Part shown: positions 12,022 through 21,070 of the stretch, one piece after another
How positions within the stretch are numbered: the first letter of the stretch is position 1
How the letters are laid out: every line of letters starts with the position of its first letter
From: AWTP1-13 sp963797005
Lineage (GTDB): Bacteria > Pseudomonadota > Alphaproteobacteria > Rhizobiales > Hyphomicrobiaceae
Assembly (NCBI GenBank): GCA_963797005.1
Contig: CAWCOF010000014.1
Coordinates: forward strand, 248,001 to 312,000
Reading direction: 5' to 3'
DNA: 64,000 nucleotides
Program-made: the position numbers and the translations under genes
The notes under the pieces: model-generated
What the model was told of the DNA's origin: nothing
The model's input: the letters and a program-made list of their open reading frames with translations, nothing else
Database searches by the model: none

Positions 12022-13965
12022 GTGCCCGCCGTAGCATCTATACGCAGACTGATGGGCTTTGGTTCCGCGCCGGACCAGCAGGGCAGCGCAATGCTGCTCC
12101 TGTCTCGCGGTGCATATGCGGTTTTGCTGTTGGCAGGTCTTGCCACGCTGTTCCTGGCGGTCGGCTCCAAGAGTGCGGAGCACTGGGTGCGGCACACCCT
12201 CGGGGTCCGCTCGGACGCCCGGCTTCTCATCCGTGATCTGCAGAGTGCCATCATTCGCGAACGCGGCTTTCTGCTCACCGGGGAAGACGACTACCTCGGC
12301 AGCGACTTTGCGAAGTTGCTGGCGTCGTTCTCCGAAAAGCTCATGCAACTCAAGGGCGGCGTCGCGGACAATCCCGAGCAGGTCGGTCGGTTGGCCGAAG
12401 TCGAGCCGAAGATAGGCCGGCTGCAGGAGACGCTTTCCAAGACGATCGCGTTGACGAGAGATGGGCGGCGGGACCAGGCCATTGCCCTGGTCCGGTCGAG
12501 CCACGTCCAGGAGCTGCTGGAAGAGCTCAGTGAGCGGCTCGATCAATTCGTTGCCGTCGAGGACGGGCTGCTGGCCGGGCGGCAGACGAGCGCCGCAACT
12601 TTGCAGAACGCCCTGCTCTTGCTCATCGGACTGAGCCTGGCTCTGGCGGCAGGCCTCTCGCTCGCCCTCGGACGCTCGACGCGAGCCTTCATGCAGAGCC
12701 TGCAGGCGCGCGCCGCGGATCTGGAAGGAGAGATGCAGCGTCGCCATGAGACGGAAGCCACGCTGCGGCAGGCTCAGAAAATGGAGGCGATCGGTCAGCT
12801 GACAGGTGGTGTCGCGCACGACTTCAACAATTTGCTGACGGTCATCATGGGCAATCTCGACACCATGAAGCGGAGCCTGGCTTCTCTCAAGGATCGAGCT
12901 CCGACCGAAATTGCCGACAGGTTTCCGAGGCTGATCGACATGGGTCTGCAAGCCGCGCACAGTGGCGCCAAGCTGACGCATCGCCTGCTGGCCTTCGCGC
13001 GCCGGCAGCCGCTCGAGCCGTCGCGCGTCGACTGCAATCGGCTCGTGTCCGACATGTCCGACCTGCTGCGGCGGACGCTGGGCGAAACGGTGAACCTCGA
13101 GACTGTTCTCGGCGGCGGTCTGTGGCCGATATTTGTCGATCCCAATCACCTCGAGAGCGCACTGCTCAATCTTGCCCTGAATGCACAGCACGCCATGCCG
13201 AACGGCGGGCACATGACGATCGAGACCGCCAATACATACCTCGATCAGGCGTATGTGAACCGGTTTGGCGACATCGAGTCGGGGCAGTACGTACTGATCA
13301 GCGTTGCGGATACGGGAACGGGCATCCCGCCGGAGATCCTGGACCGCGTGTTCGACCCGTTCTTCACGACGAAGCCTGCCGAAGCAGGGTCCGGGCTCGG
13401 GCTGGCGATGGTTCACGGCTTCGTCAAGCAGTCGGGCGGCCATGTCCGCATCTACAGCGAGCTGGGACACGGCACGACCGTGAAGATGTACTTCCCGCGT
13501 CTCGAGGAAAGCCGGGAGGTTGCGGCCAGTCCACCCGGGGTGGCGACCGCGAGCGCTCAACCGGTAGAGCGCGCTTCTAACGGAGAAACGATCCTGGTCG
13601 TGGAGGACAACGACGGCGTGCGCGACTATGCGCGCTCCGTGCTCACGGAGCTGGGCTACACGGTGCGCGAGGCCTCCAATGCCAGGGAGGCGCTGTCGAT
13701 CATCGAGAGCGGCGAGCCGATCGACCTTCTCTTCACCGACGTGGTGCTGCCCGGCGGTGTCAGCGGCCGCCAGCTGAGCGACCAGGTCGCGCAGAGCCAT
13801 CCGGACCTGCCGGTGCTGTTCACGACCGGATACACGCCCAATGCCATCGTCCATCATGGCCGTCTGGACCCGGGCGTGAGCCTGATCAGCAAGCCGTATA
13901 CGCGGCAGGATCTGGCGGCCAAGGTGAGCGAGGTGCTTCGTTCCAGCGCGCGGCGACGGCGTTAG
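12022..13965 (+). CDS. CHASE3 hybrid sensor histidine kinase with receiver domain
   Basis: A 647-residue inner-membrane kinase. Two membrane segments (near 30-50 and 195-215) flank a helical CHASE3-like sensor domain (LLIRDLQSAIIRERGFLLTG). It continues with a HisKA domain (GVAHDFNNLL, phospho-histidine about 266), an ATPase domain (NLALNAQHAMP, DTGTGIPPEIL, GSGLGLAMVHGF) and a C-terminal receiver with phospho-aspartate about 573 (LLFTDVVLP) and lysine about 624 (SKPYT). A GTG start was chosen because AGGGA lies 7 bases upstream. An upstream TTG in frame would overlap the divergent regulator's start, and an ATG at 12052 is another option. Likely partner: the divergent receiver protein. The frame is intact. 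Confidence 0.85.
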   Translation: MPAVASIRRLMGFGSAPDQQGSAMLLLSRGAYAVLLLAGLATLFLAVGSKSAEHWVRHTLGVRSDARLLIRDLQSAIIRERGFLLTGEDDYLGSDFAKLLASFSEKLMQLKGGVADNPEQVGRLAEVEPKIGRLQETLSKTIALTRDGRRDQAIALVRSSHVQELLEELSERLDQFVAVEDGLLAGRQTSAATLQNALLLLIGLSLALAAGLSLALGRSTRAFMQSLQARAADLEGEMQRRHETEATLRQAQKMEAIGQLTGGVAHDFNNLLTVIMGNLDTMKRSLASLKDRAPTEIADRFPRLIDMGLQAAHSGAKLTHRLLAFARRQPLEPSRVDCNRLVSDMSDLLRRTLGETVNLETVLGGGLWPIFVDPNHLESALLNLALNAQHAMPNGGHMTIETANTYLDQAYVNRFGDIESGQYVLISVADTGTGIPPEILDRVFDPFFTTKPAEAGSGLGLAMVHGFVKQSGGHVRIYSELGHGTTVKMYFPRLEESREVAASPPGVATASAQPVERASNGETILVVEDNDGVRDYARSVLTELGYTVREASNAREALSIIESGEPIDLLFTDVVLPGGVSGRQLSDQVAQSHPDLPVLFTTGYTPNAIVHHGRLDPGVSLISKPYTRQDLAAKVSEVLRSSARRRR

Positions 13966-14128
13966 GCTTTGCCCCACTGTTGGGTGCGACGGCTATTTGG
14001 TAGTCACCGCGCGCTGCAATCTCACTGGCGCATCGAACGTATGCTTGGGCGTCCCTGGCAATTCGGCGGCGGGCATGTCAGGCTGGTGCGGAAGAATCCC
14101 AGCCGCGGCCGCGCGCCCAGGAGAGAAG

Positions 14129-15449
14129 ATGGCGAGCCTCGAAACCGATTTCTGCGGTGTCCACTTCAAGAATCCGGTGGTCGTCGCATCCATCGAGCCG
14201 ACCAACAGCCCCGAGTTGATTCGGGAATGCGTCGATGCCGGCGCCGGCGGCATGATCATCAAGACGCTGACCGACATCGAGGAGATGGCCGTTCTCACCG
14301 AGAACTCAAAGTATGCCATCCTCAACGACAAGGGCGACATCATCCGCGGCAAGATCCCGCACGATTTCCGCTTCTATTCGCGCTCCGGATACTCCACCAC
14401 GCCGGTCGAGGAATGGGTGCCCCATCTCAAGGCGCTCAACCGCTACGCCAAGGACAACGGCGCCGTTCTGATCGGCTCCGCCGGGGGCAAGACGGTGCAG
14501 AGCTGGAAGGACATCTGCCGCACCATCGAGGACTGCGGGCTTTCCATGGTGGAGCTCAACTTCGGCTGTCCGCATCCGGCGATGATGCCGGGCGTGCACG
14601 GCGGCTCGATGATCGGGCAGGACCCCGACATCGCCTACGAGGTGGTGCGCGCAGTCAAGCAGGTCTGCGATATCCCCATCGTCGTCAAGCTGACCCCCGA
14701 CCAGTCGCGGCCGCTCGACGTGGCGCGTCGGGTGCGCGAGGCGGGCGCTGCCGCCGTCACCGCGACCAACCGCTATACCGGGTTCGCCGTCGACATCGAG
14801 ACCGGAGAGGCGCGCCTGGCGGGACCCGCCGGGATCGGTGGCCCGTGGACCAAGCCGCTTGTCGCTGCGCTGGGTGCACCGCATCTACACCGAGCTCGGC
14901 ATGCCCATCACCGGCTCGAACGGCATCTACGATCATCGCGACGTGGTCGAGTTCATCATGACCGGGGCCGGCCTTGTGCAGGTCGGCTCCGTGCTGATGC
15001 TCAAGGGCATCAAGTGGCTGCCCAAGGTGGTGGAGGGCCTGGAGACCTTCATGGACCAGCACGGCTACCCCGACGTGGAGTCGATGCTGGGCATCGCCTC
15101 GCGGAGCGCGGTCAAGGACTACGGCGAGCAATTCGTCAAGCCGCGCATCCACTCGACCGTCGAGCGCGACACCTGCAAGAATTCGACGTCGTGCACGATC
15201 TGCATCCAGACCTGTTTCTACGAAGCGCTGTCGCAGGCAAACAACCAGGTCGGCGTGCATTCCAATTCCTGCATCGGCTGCGAGATGTGCTTCAATACCT
15301 GCCCGTTCAGCTCGATCGACCTCAAGGAGACGACGCCCGAGGAGGTCGCAACCGGCGGCTATTACTCGATTCCCGCGAGCGGGTTCGAAGAGGACAAGTT
15401 CGCCGAGGAGTTCCAGCGCGGCCTGAAGCTGTCGCGGCCGGAGCGGTGA
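14129..15449 (+). CDS. PreA-like dihydropyrimidine dehydrogenase-family flavoprotein with two 4Fe-4S motifs, one frame break
   Basis: The start follows GGAGAGAAG. Residues 1 to about 330 form an FMN TIM barrel of the dihydroorotate/dihydropyrimidine dehydrogenase family (VELNFGCPHP, KLTPD, ATNRYTGF, GSNGIYDHRDV). The C-terminus carries ferredoxin-type cysteine clusters (CTICIQTC and CIGCEMCFNTCP). A one-base insertion near 14860 interrupts the barrel; removal gives 439 residues. The active-site loop that reads ACGQDPE in PreA and DPD is MIGQDPD here, so the catalytic cysteine appears to be absent and the substrate may not be a pyrimidine. No preT partner is adjacent. Confidence 0.75.
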
Positions 15450-15473
15450 ATGGCGGGCGGCCAGCCCAAAGCG

Positions 15474-18400
15474 TCACGCAATTGCCTTCTCTTTGCTATC
15501 GAGCGCGGCGAGCAAATCTTTCACTTCTGCTGCGGATCTCGGCTGGCTGAAGAAGTAGCCCTGCGCCTCGGTACACCCCTCGGTGTGCAAGATCTCGAGC
15601 TGCTTCTGGGTCTCGACACCTTCCGCGGTGGTGACCATGCCGAGACTCTGGCCAAGGCCGACGACTGCGCGAAGAATTGCGAGACTGTCCTTGCTCTTTG
15701 ACAAGTCCCGTATGAACGACTGATCGATCTTGATCTTGTCGAATGGGAAGCTGCGAAGATAGCCAAGCGATGAGTATCCGGTGCCGAAATCGTCCATCGC
15801 GATCCTGATGCCGAGCTCCTTGAGCTGGTGCAGCAAGGCCAGAGCTTCCTTGTTGTCTTGCATCAGAACCAACTCGGTAATCTCGAGTTCCAGCCTGCGC
15901 GCCGGCAAGCCGGACTTCTCAAGTGCACCTGTGACCGCTTGGACCAGGTTCTCACTCCTGAACTGGGCTGGCGACACGTTGACAGAAACCCCGAAGTCGC
16001 TTGGCCATTCGGCGGCATCGGCACAGGCTCGGTGCAACACCCATTCCCCGATTGGCACGATCAGAGCGGTTTCCTCCGCAATCGGGATGAATTCCAGAGG
16101 CGGCACCAAGCCGCGCTCGGGTTGATGCCAGCGAATGAGCGCCTCGCAAGTCGTAACCTTCCCGGTCGTGAGATTGACCAGGGGCTGATAGTCGAGCGTG
16201 AACTCGTTGTTCACCAATGCCTTGCGAAGATCGAGCTCGAGCGCGCGGCGCAGCTGCATGCGCGCGTCCATCTGGGGCTCAAAAAATCGAAACGTATTCC
16301 CACCGTCGGCCTTGCAGCGGTAGAGCGCCAGATCGGCGTTCTTCATAAGCTGATCCGGTTCCGTGCCGTCGCCCGGCGAGATCGCGATACCCATGCTCGT
16401 TCCCACGACCACCTGGTGGTCCTCGAGCAGATAGGGCGCGCTGATGGAATCGATCAGACGCGCCGCAAGCACGGTCGCGTCTGCCGGCTGCCCGGTTCCG
16501 ACTTGCACGATGGCGAACTCGTCGCCGCCCAGCCGGGCGACGATGTCGGAATCGCGCACACAACCGCGCATGCGCTCGGCCGCGCTCTGCAACAGCCTGT
16601 CACCAATGGGATGTCCCAGCGTGTCGTTGACGCTCTTGAAGTGATCAAGATCCAGGCTGAAGACTGCGAATGTGTCGCCGTGGCGTCCGCCCTTCAGCAA
16701 TTCCTCCATCTTCTCGTAGAAGAGCACCCGGTTCGGCAAATCGGTAAGAGCATCGTAATGCGCCAGATGCGAAATCTTCTCCTCAGTACGCCGTTTCTCG
16801 GTAATGTCATCGAACGTCAACACGAAGCCGCCATCGCCGATTGGCGCGTATGACACCGAGATTGTGCGCCCATCGGTACGTTCGAGGATGGATGCGGCCG
16901 TTTGACCACGCTCCAACGCGTTGCTCAGATCGGCAAGCGCTTGTGCTGGATTCTTTTCCGTAACGCCGGTCAACTCATGAGTAAGCTGCATTACTTGCGG
17001 CACTGTCTTTCCCAGAGCTGCGGTTTCCCAATTTTCCCACGGCATTCCGAGCAAGTCGGCAAAGCGCCGATTGGAAATGATCAACCGCCCCGCGCGATCG
17101 AACATCAAGAGGCCTTGCGCCATATTGTTCAACGCCGCATCGAACCGCAAGTTCTGCGCCGCGAGCTTGTCATTCGTCATCTTGATCTGGTCATTTGCGC
17201 GTTTGCGCTCGGTGATGTCGCGAAAGAACCAGATCCGACCAAGATCGCCCGACGTGTGTCTGATCGCCCCGCCACGGTATTCAATGACCCGGCCGTCCTT
17301 GCACTCCGCTTCGTCTTGGATTCTGTCTTCCGGATGTTGGCGCAAGCGCTCTACGTCGCGCTTGAAGCCCATGGGATTTTTCAGCATCGGCAAGATTGAG
17401 GCCAACATCGTCTCGCGGTCGTGGGTGTGGGCGATTTCCGGCGGAATGGCCCAGACGTCCAAGAAATTCTGGTTGAAAGTTGCGACCGGCTGGTCCGCTC
17501 GCACAACCAAAACGCCATCGGGCGCGCTGTCGATCTCGGCTTCAAGCACGGTGTTTGCGAACTGGATTTTTTCTTCCGCCGCCTTTCGTTCGGTTATATC
17601 GTGAAAGACCCCGAGCACATATTCCCTTCCACTGATCGCGACCGGTGCGGAATTGACATCGGCGAAGAATACCGAGCCGTCTTTGCGCTTGACCGGGATA
17701 TCCATTGCTCCGCGTATTTCCCCGCGTGCCTGGCGCTCAAACTCTCGGACGATGTGGGGCAGCGCCTCGGCTGGATGGATATCGTCAACGCCGATGCCCG
17801 TGATCTCCTCCGGTGCATAACCCAGCAACCGGCAGAAGTGGCTGTTGGCGGTCGAGAACGTCCTGGTCTCGCGGTCCGCCAGCACAACGCCGTCGCGAGC
17901 ATTGTCGAAGATCGCCCTGAATCGCGCCTCGGACTGCTTCAGCGCCTCCGCAGCCCGTTCGCGTTCGGTGATGTCGCGGAAAAACGCGATGTGGCCGAGA
18001 TACGTATGGCCGGTGTACAGGCTCCTGCTGTGGCGCTCGAACAAGCGGCCGTCCGTCAATTCAACCAGGTCGTCACTGGAGTCCTCCCGATGCTCGTAAA
18101 GATAGCGGACGCGCGCGACAAACCCATCCCGATCCTTGACTTGCGCCGACACCGCCTGCAGGACCGGCTCGCTGAGTCCGCTCTCCAGCAATTCCTTCGG
18201 AACATTCCATAATGTGATGAACCGGCTATTGAACGAGACTATTCTCTTGTGCTCGTCGACGACCAGAATGGCGTCGGGCGAATTCTCGATCGCCGTCGAC
18301 TTCAGGAGATTCGAGAAGGCCAGCTGATCTTGCAGCCGCTTGCGCTCGGTGACGTCCATATAGGTTCCGAGGACGCCGAAGATCTCCCCGTTTGAACCGC

Positions 18401-19598
18401 GCAGCGGCACCTTGCTCGTCAGCAGCGTGATGACGTTGCCGTCGGGAGTTGTCTGTGGCTCTTCGATGAGCAGCTTGCTGCGGCCGGTCGCGATGACTTG
18501 GCGGTCGTCGGCCCGATACAGGTCCGCCTGCTCGCGCCATGCCATCTGGTAGTCGTCTTTGCCGATGATGTCCTCGGGGCGAGCAAAGCCCGCATCGCGC
18601 GCGAATGGCGCGTTACAGCCCAGCAAAGCGAGATTCTTGTCCTTCCAGAATATCCGCGCGGGCACCGCGTCGAGGATCGCTCCGATCACCTGCTGCGATT
18701 CTCGCAGCGTCGCGTCGCCACGTTTACGCTGGTCGATCTCGCGCGCCAGGGCTGCCTTGTCGTGCCGCAGGGTCTCATTGGCGACGTGCAATTCCGCGGT
18801 GCGCTCCCCGACTCGCAGCTCCAGCTCATCACGAGCCCCGCGAAGGGTTGCCTCCGTCAGCAAGCGCTCCTGACTCCAGCGCCGCCCGGCACGAAATGCA
18901 AGCAGCCAAGCCCATAACAGCGCGAGGACAACGACGCCGCTCGAGACCTCGACAGTAGCCAGCAGGAGATCGAGCGTCCGCTGTTCGCGTTCGATTGCGC
19001 CGCGTTGCCAGGTCGCAGTCTTTTCGACGCCTTCGGCGTAGGCGCGCTTCCACCGCAAATATTCGTCACTGACCAATAGAGCGCTGGCTTCCGCTCGCTG
19101 GCCGTCAGCGACCAGGGCGAAGGCACGTCGCTCCATCTCGACGAGCTTGAGGTTTGCCTCGTCGGTCTGCTCGACGAATTGGCGCACTTCGGGTAGTCCG
19201 AGTGCCCTTGCTGTCTTCTTGATCAGCGCATCAAGCTCGGCATCGAATCTGTCGTACCTGTCCTTGTAGCTGAGATCGCCCGTCGCGGCCGCCATGCGTG
19301 CCGACATGGTCAGGGCCTCGTCGAGCAGTTTGACTTGACTGATATACTCGTTGAGTTGGGCCCCCTTCCCGCGCGCCGCATCGAAGCTCTGGTTCAGGTG
19401 CCATGACAGCCCGGCGCCGAAAGCAGCGGCCAGCAGGCTGATGGCAAACGCCGCTGCGAAGGGCTGCAACGGAAATGCGTTCTGGCCAGGACGGGTTTTC
19501 TGATCGTCATGGCGCAGTCCCGTCAAAATGTTTCTCAGTTTGCCGGGCCATATTCTCATTTGTGCCGACCACGCCCGAAACCGGTGCCAGGGTTCCAC
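15474..19598 (-). CDS. Large membrane sensor with five PAS domains, GGDEF and EAL
   Basis: 1374 residues in one unbroken frame. Two membrane segments (about 47-68 and 215-238) enclose a helical four-helix-bundle-like sensor region. A coiled coil (about 250-300) leads into five PAS units (near 300-420, 425-560, 565-690, 695-830, 840-970), three of them ending in DITER or DVTER. The last is the same PAS_7 type as in the two upstream GGDEF-EAL proteins. The cyclase domain (GGDEF 1024-1028, inhibition site RDSD) and EAL domain (CEALIRW near 1152, DDFGTGYSSLGYL) look complete. It is convergent with the PreA-like gene. Ligands are unknown; a redox or small-molecule input is only inference. Confidence 0.9.
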   Translation of the reverse strand: MEPWHRFRAWSAQMRIWPGKLRNILTGLRHDDQKTRPGQNAFPLQPFAAAFAISLLAAAFGAGLSWHLNQSFDAARGKGAQLNEYISQVKLLDEALTMSARMAAATGDLSYKDRYDRFDAELDALIKKTARALGLPEVRQFVEQTDEANLKLVEMERRAFALVADGQRAEASALLVSDEYLRWKRAYAEGVEKTATWQRGAIEREQRTLDLLLATVEVSSGVVVLALLWAWLLAFRAGRRWSQERLLTEATLRGARDELELRVGERTAELHVANETLRHDKAALAREIDQRKRGDATLRESQQVIGAILDAVPARIFWKDKNLALLGCNAPFARDAGFARPEDIIGKDDYQMAWREQADLYRADDRQVIATGRSKLLIEEPQTTPDGNVITLLTSKVPLRGSNGEIFGVLGTYMDVTERKRLQDQLAFSNLLKSTAIENSPDAILVVDEHKRIVSFNSRFITLWNVPKELLESGLSEPVLQAVSAQVKDRDGFVARVRYLYEHREDSSDDLVELTDGRLFERHSRSLYTGHTYLGHIAFFRDITERERAAEALKQSEARFRAIFDNARDGVVLADRETRTFSTANSHFCRLLGYAPEEITGIGVDDIHPAEALPHIVREFERQARGEIRGAMDIPVKRKDGSVFFADVNSAPVAISGREYVLGVFHDITERKAAEEKIQFANTVLEAEIDSAPDGVLVVRADQPVATFNQNFLDVWAIPPEIAHTHDRETMLASILPMLKNPMGFKRDVERLRQHPEDRIQDEAECKDGRVIEYRGGAIRHTSGDLGRIWFFRDITERKRANDQIKMTNDKLAAQNLRFDAALNNMAQGLLMFDRAGRLIISNRRFADLLGMPWENWETAALGKTVPQVMQLTHELTGVTEKNPAQALADLSNALERGQTAASILERTDGRTISVSYAPIGDGGFVLTFDDITEKRRTEEKISHLAHYDALTDLPNRVLFYEKMEELLKGGRHGDTFAVFSLDLDHFKSVNDTLGHPIGDRLLQSAAERMRGCVRDSDIVARLGGDEFAIVQVGTGQPADATVLAARLIDSISAPYLLEDHQVVVGTSMGIAISPGDGTEPDQLMKNADLALYRCKADGGNTFRFFEPQMDARMQLRRALELDLRKALVNNEFTLDYQPLVNLTTGKVTTCEALIRWHQPERGLVPPLEFIPIAEETALIVPIGEWVLHRACADAAEWPSDFGVSVNVSPAQFRSENLVQAVTGALEKSGLPARRLELEITELVLMQDNKEALALLHQLKELGIRIAMDDFGTGYSSLGYLRSFPFDKIKIDQSFIRDLSKSKDSLAILRAVVGLGQSLGMVTTAEGVETQKQLEILHTEGCTEAQGYFFSQPRSAAEVKDLLAALDSKEKAIA

Positions 19599-19987
19599 GC
19601 TGTGCGCTCCTCCTGAAGGTCGCGGGCGCCTTCTCGATGCAGAGATCGATTTCGATTTGCTGCGCCGATGCGCTACGCCGCGCCGTCATCACTACAGCAA
19701 CCCTCTTAAGAGCAAGTTGGAGCGCACGATCATTCAGCTATTGTGCGTAGATTATCGAATGTGTTTTAGCCGCCAAGGAATAGATCAGCCTGCTCTGCGG
19801 CAAGGCGCACGCTCGTACCGCACGCAGTCAGCGGTGCGGTGAATTGATGCGGCACTCGTCGCGGCGGCTCGCAGCTCCGCGTTGAGACATGTGCGCGAAA
19901 CTGTGTCTCGCAAACTGCTGCTCGCGGGCTGAAGCATCCGCCTCGCGGGTTGGTTCCTTGCAACCCGTGCAGGTGTGAGGAGGGAGG
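19599..19987. other. Intergenic region with one hairpin
   Basis: About 390 bases between two minus-strand genes. It must contain the promoter of the large GGDEF-EAL gene; an AT-richer patch lies at about 19690-19770. No conserved small gene was recognised on either strand. The only clear structure is the hairpin listed separately at its right side. Confidence 0.5.
19946..19967 (-). terminator. Hairpin downstream of the orphan substrate-binding protein
   Basis: CGGGTTG and CAACCCG pair perfectly around an 8-base loop, 21 bases beyond the stop of the minus-strand gene. No T run follows on that strand, so termination is an inference from position. Confidence 0.4.
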
Positions 19988-20875
19988 TCAGCCAGGCGGC
20001 GGGGCGACGATGTCCTCGTACTTGTGGCGCTTGGTGATGAGGCCGGCGTGCTGGAAGATGTCGACCGTCGCCTCGAAGGCGGGCTTGGTGATCTCCACGT
20101 GCGGCGTCCAGTTGCCGAGCTTCTGGTAGGTGGCGATCGTCTGGGTGAGGACGGCCGGGTCGATGTCCTTGAAGAAGGCGGCCTCGGCCTTGGCGACCTC
20201 GGCGGCCGGCGTGGCGAGCAGCCAGGCGCGGGCCTTGCGGTAGGCGCGCATGAAGGCCTTTGCCTGATCGGTCTTGAGCCACTCCCGCGTGGCGGCGAGG
20301 CTCGAGAAGGCGCATGGACCGATGGCATCGCCCAGCGCGGCGACGATATGGCCGGCGCCATCGTGCACGAGCTGCTGCGGGGCGGGGCCCTGCAGGTGGA
20401 TGTAGTCGCCCTGGCCGCCGCGGAAGGCGGCGATCATCTTGTCGGTGGCGCCGGCGTCGACGGCCTCGATCGCCTTGAAGTCGAGGCCCTGCTTGAAGCA
20501 GGCGTACTTGAACATGGCCATCGGCTGGCCGCCGTGGTCGACGATGACCTTCTTTCCCTTGAGCTTGTCCCAGGTGAAGCCCTTGTCGGGGCTGCGCCCG
20601 GTCAGGAAGAAGCCGTCCTTCTCGTTGATCTGGGCGAAGTGCAGCGCGGGCGGCTGCTTGCCCTGCTCGAGCGGCCCGAAGCCCTGCGAGGGCGCCGACT
20701 GGGCCACGTCGACGGAGCCGTCGACGAGCCCGGCGATGGCCGACTTGCCCGGCGCCGACACCGAGTGCTTGCCGGTCAGTCCCTCTTCCTTGAGGAAGCC
20801 GCCGGCCATGGTGGCGATCAGCGGCGAATAGAAGGCTGAGAAGCGGGTGAACTCGATACGGATTTCCTGGCTCAT
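19988..20875 (-). CDS. Orphan substrate-binding protein, NMT1/THI5-SsuA type, without signal peptide
   Basis: A 295-residue periplasmic-binding-protein fold of the nitrate/sulfonate/thiamine-precursor group, recognised by FSAFYSPLIATMAGGFLKEEGL-like opening, VDGSVDVAQSAPSQGF and KLKGKKVIVDHGG. The N-terminus (SQEIRIEFTRFS) is already the first beta strand, so there is no export signal, and no permease or ATPase gene lies nearby. It may be cytoplasmic with an enzymatic or sensing role, as known for Thi5-like proteins, or it may be an orphan receptor. The ligand is unknown. The frame is intact. Confidence 0.75.
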   Translation of the reverse strand: MSQEIRIEFTRFSAFYSPLIATMAGGFLKEEGLTGKHSVSAPGKSAIAGLVDGSVDVAQSAPSQGFGPLEQGKQPPALHFAQINEKDGFFLTGRSPDKGFTWDKLKGKKVIVDHGGQPMAMFKYACFKQGLDFKAIEAVDAGATDKMIAAFRGGQGDYIHLQGPAPQQLVHDGAGHIVAALGDAIGPCAFSSLAATREWLKTDQAKAFMRAYRKARAWLLATPAAEVAKAEAAFFKDIDPAVLTQTIATYQKLGNWTPHVEITKPAFEATVDIFQHAGLITKRHKYEDIVAPPPG

Positions 20876-21070
20876 GGCGGTCTCCCTGGCGGTCGCCTTC
20901 CTCGGCGGGCGTTAGAGAATTGGAAATCGGGTCCCGGCGCAAGGGTTTCCGTTCTTCGAAGGTCTGAGCTTCATCTGAGCCACAGTTGCGTCACGAAGCG
21001 TGCTAACTTTGTGCCGCGGCCTTCCGGTCGCGTCGGGGATGGTCTGCGACCGGTGAAAGGAGACATACGA

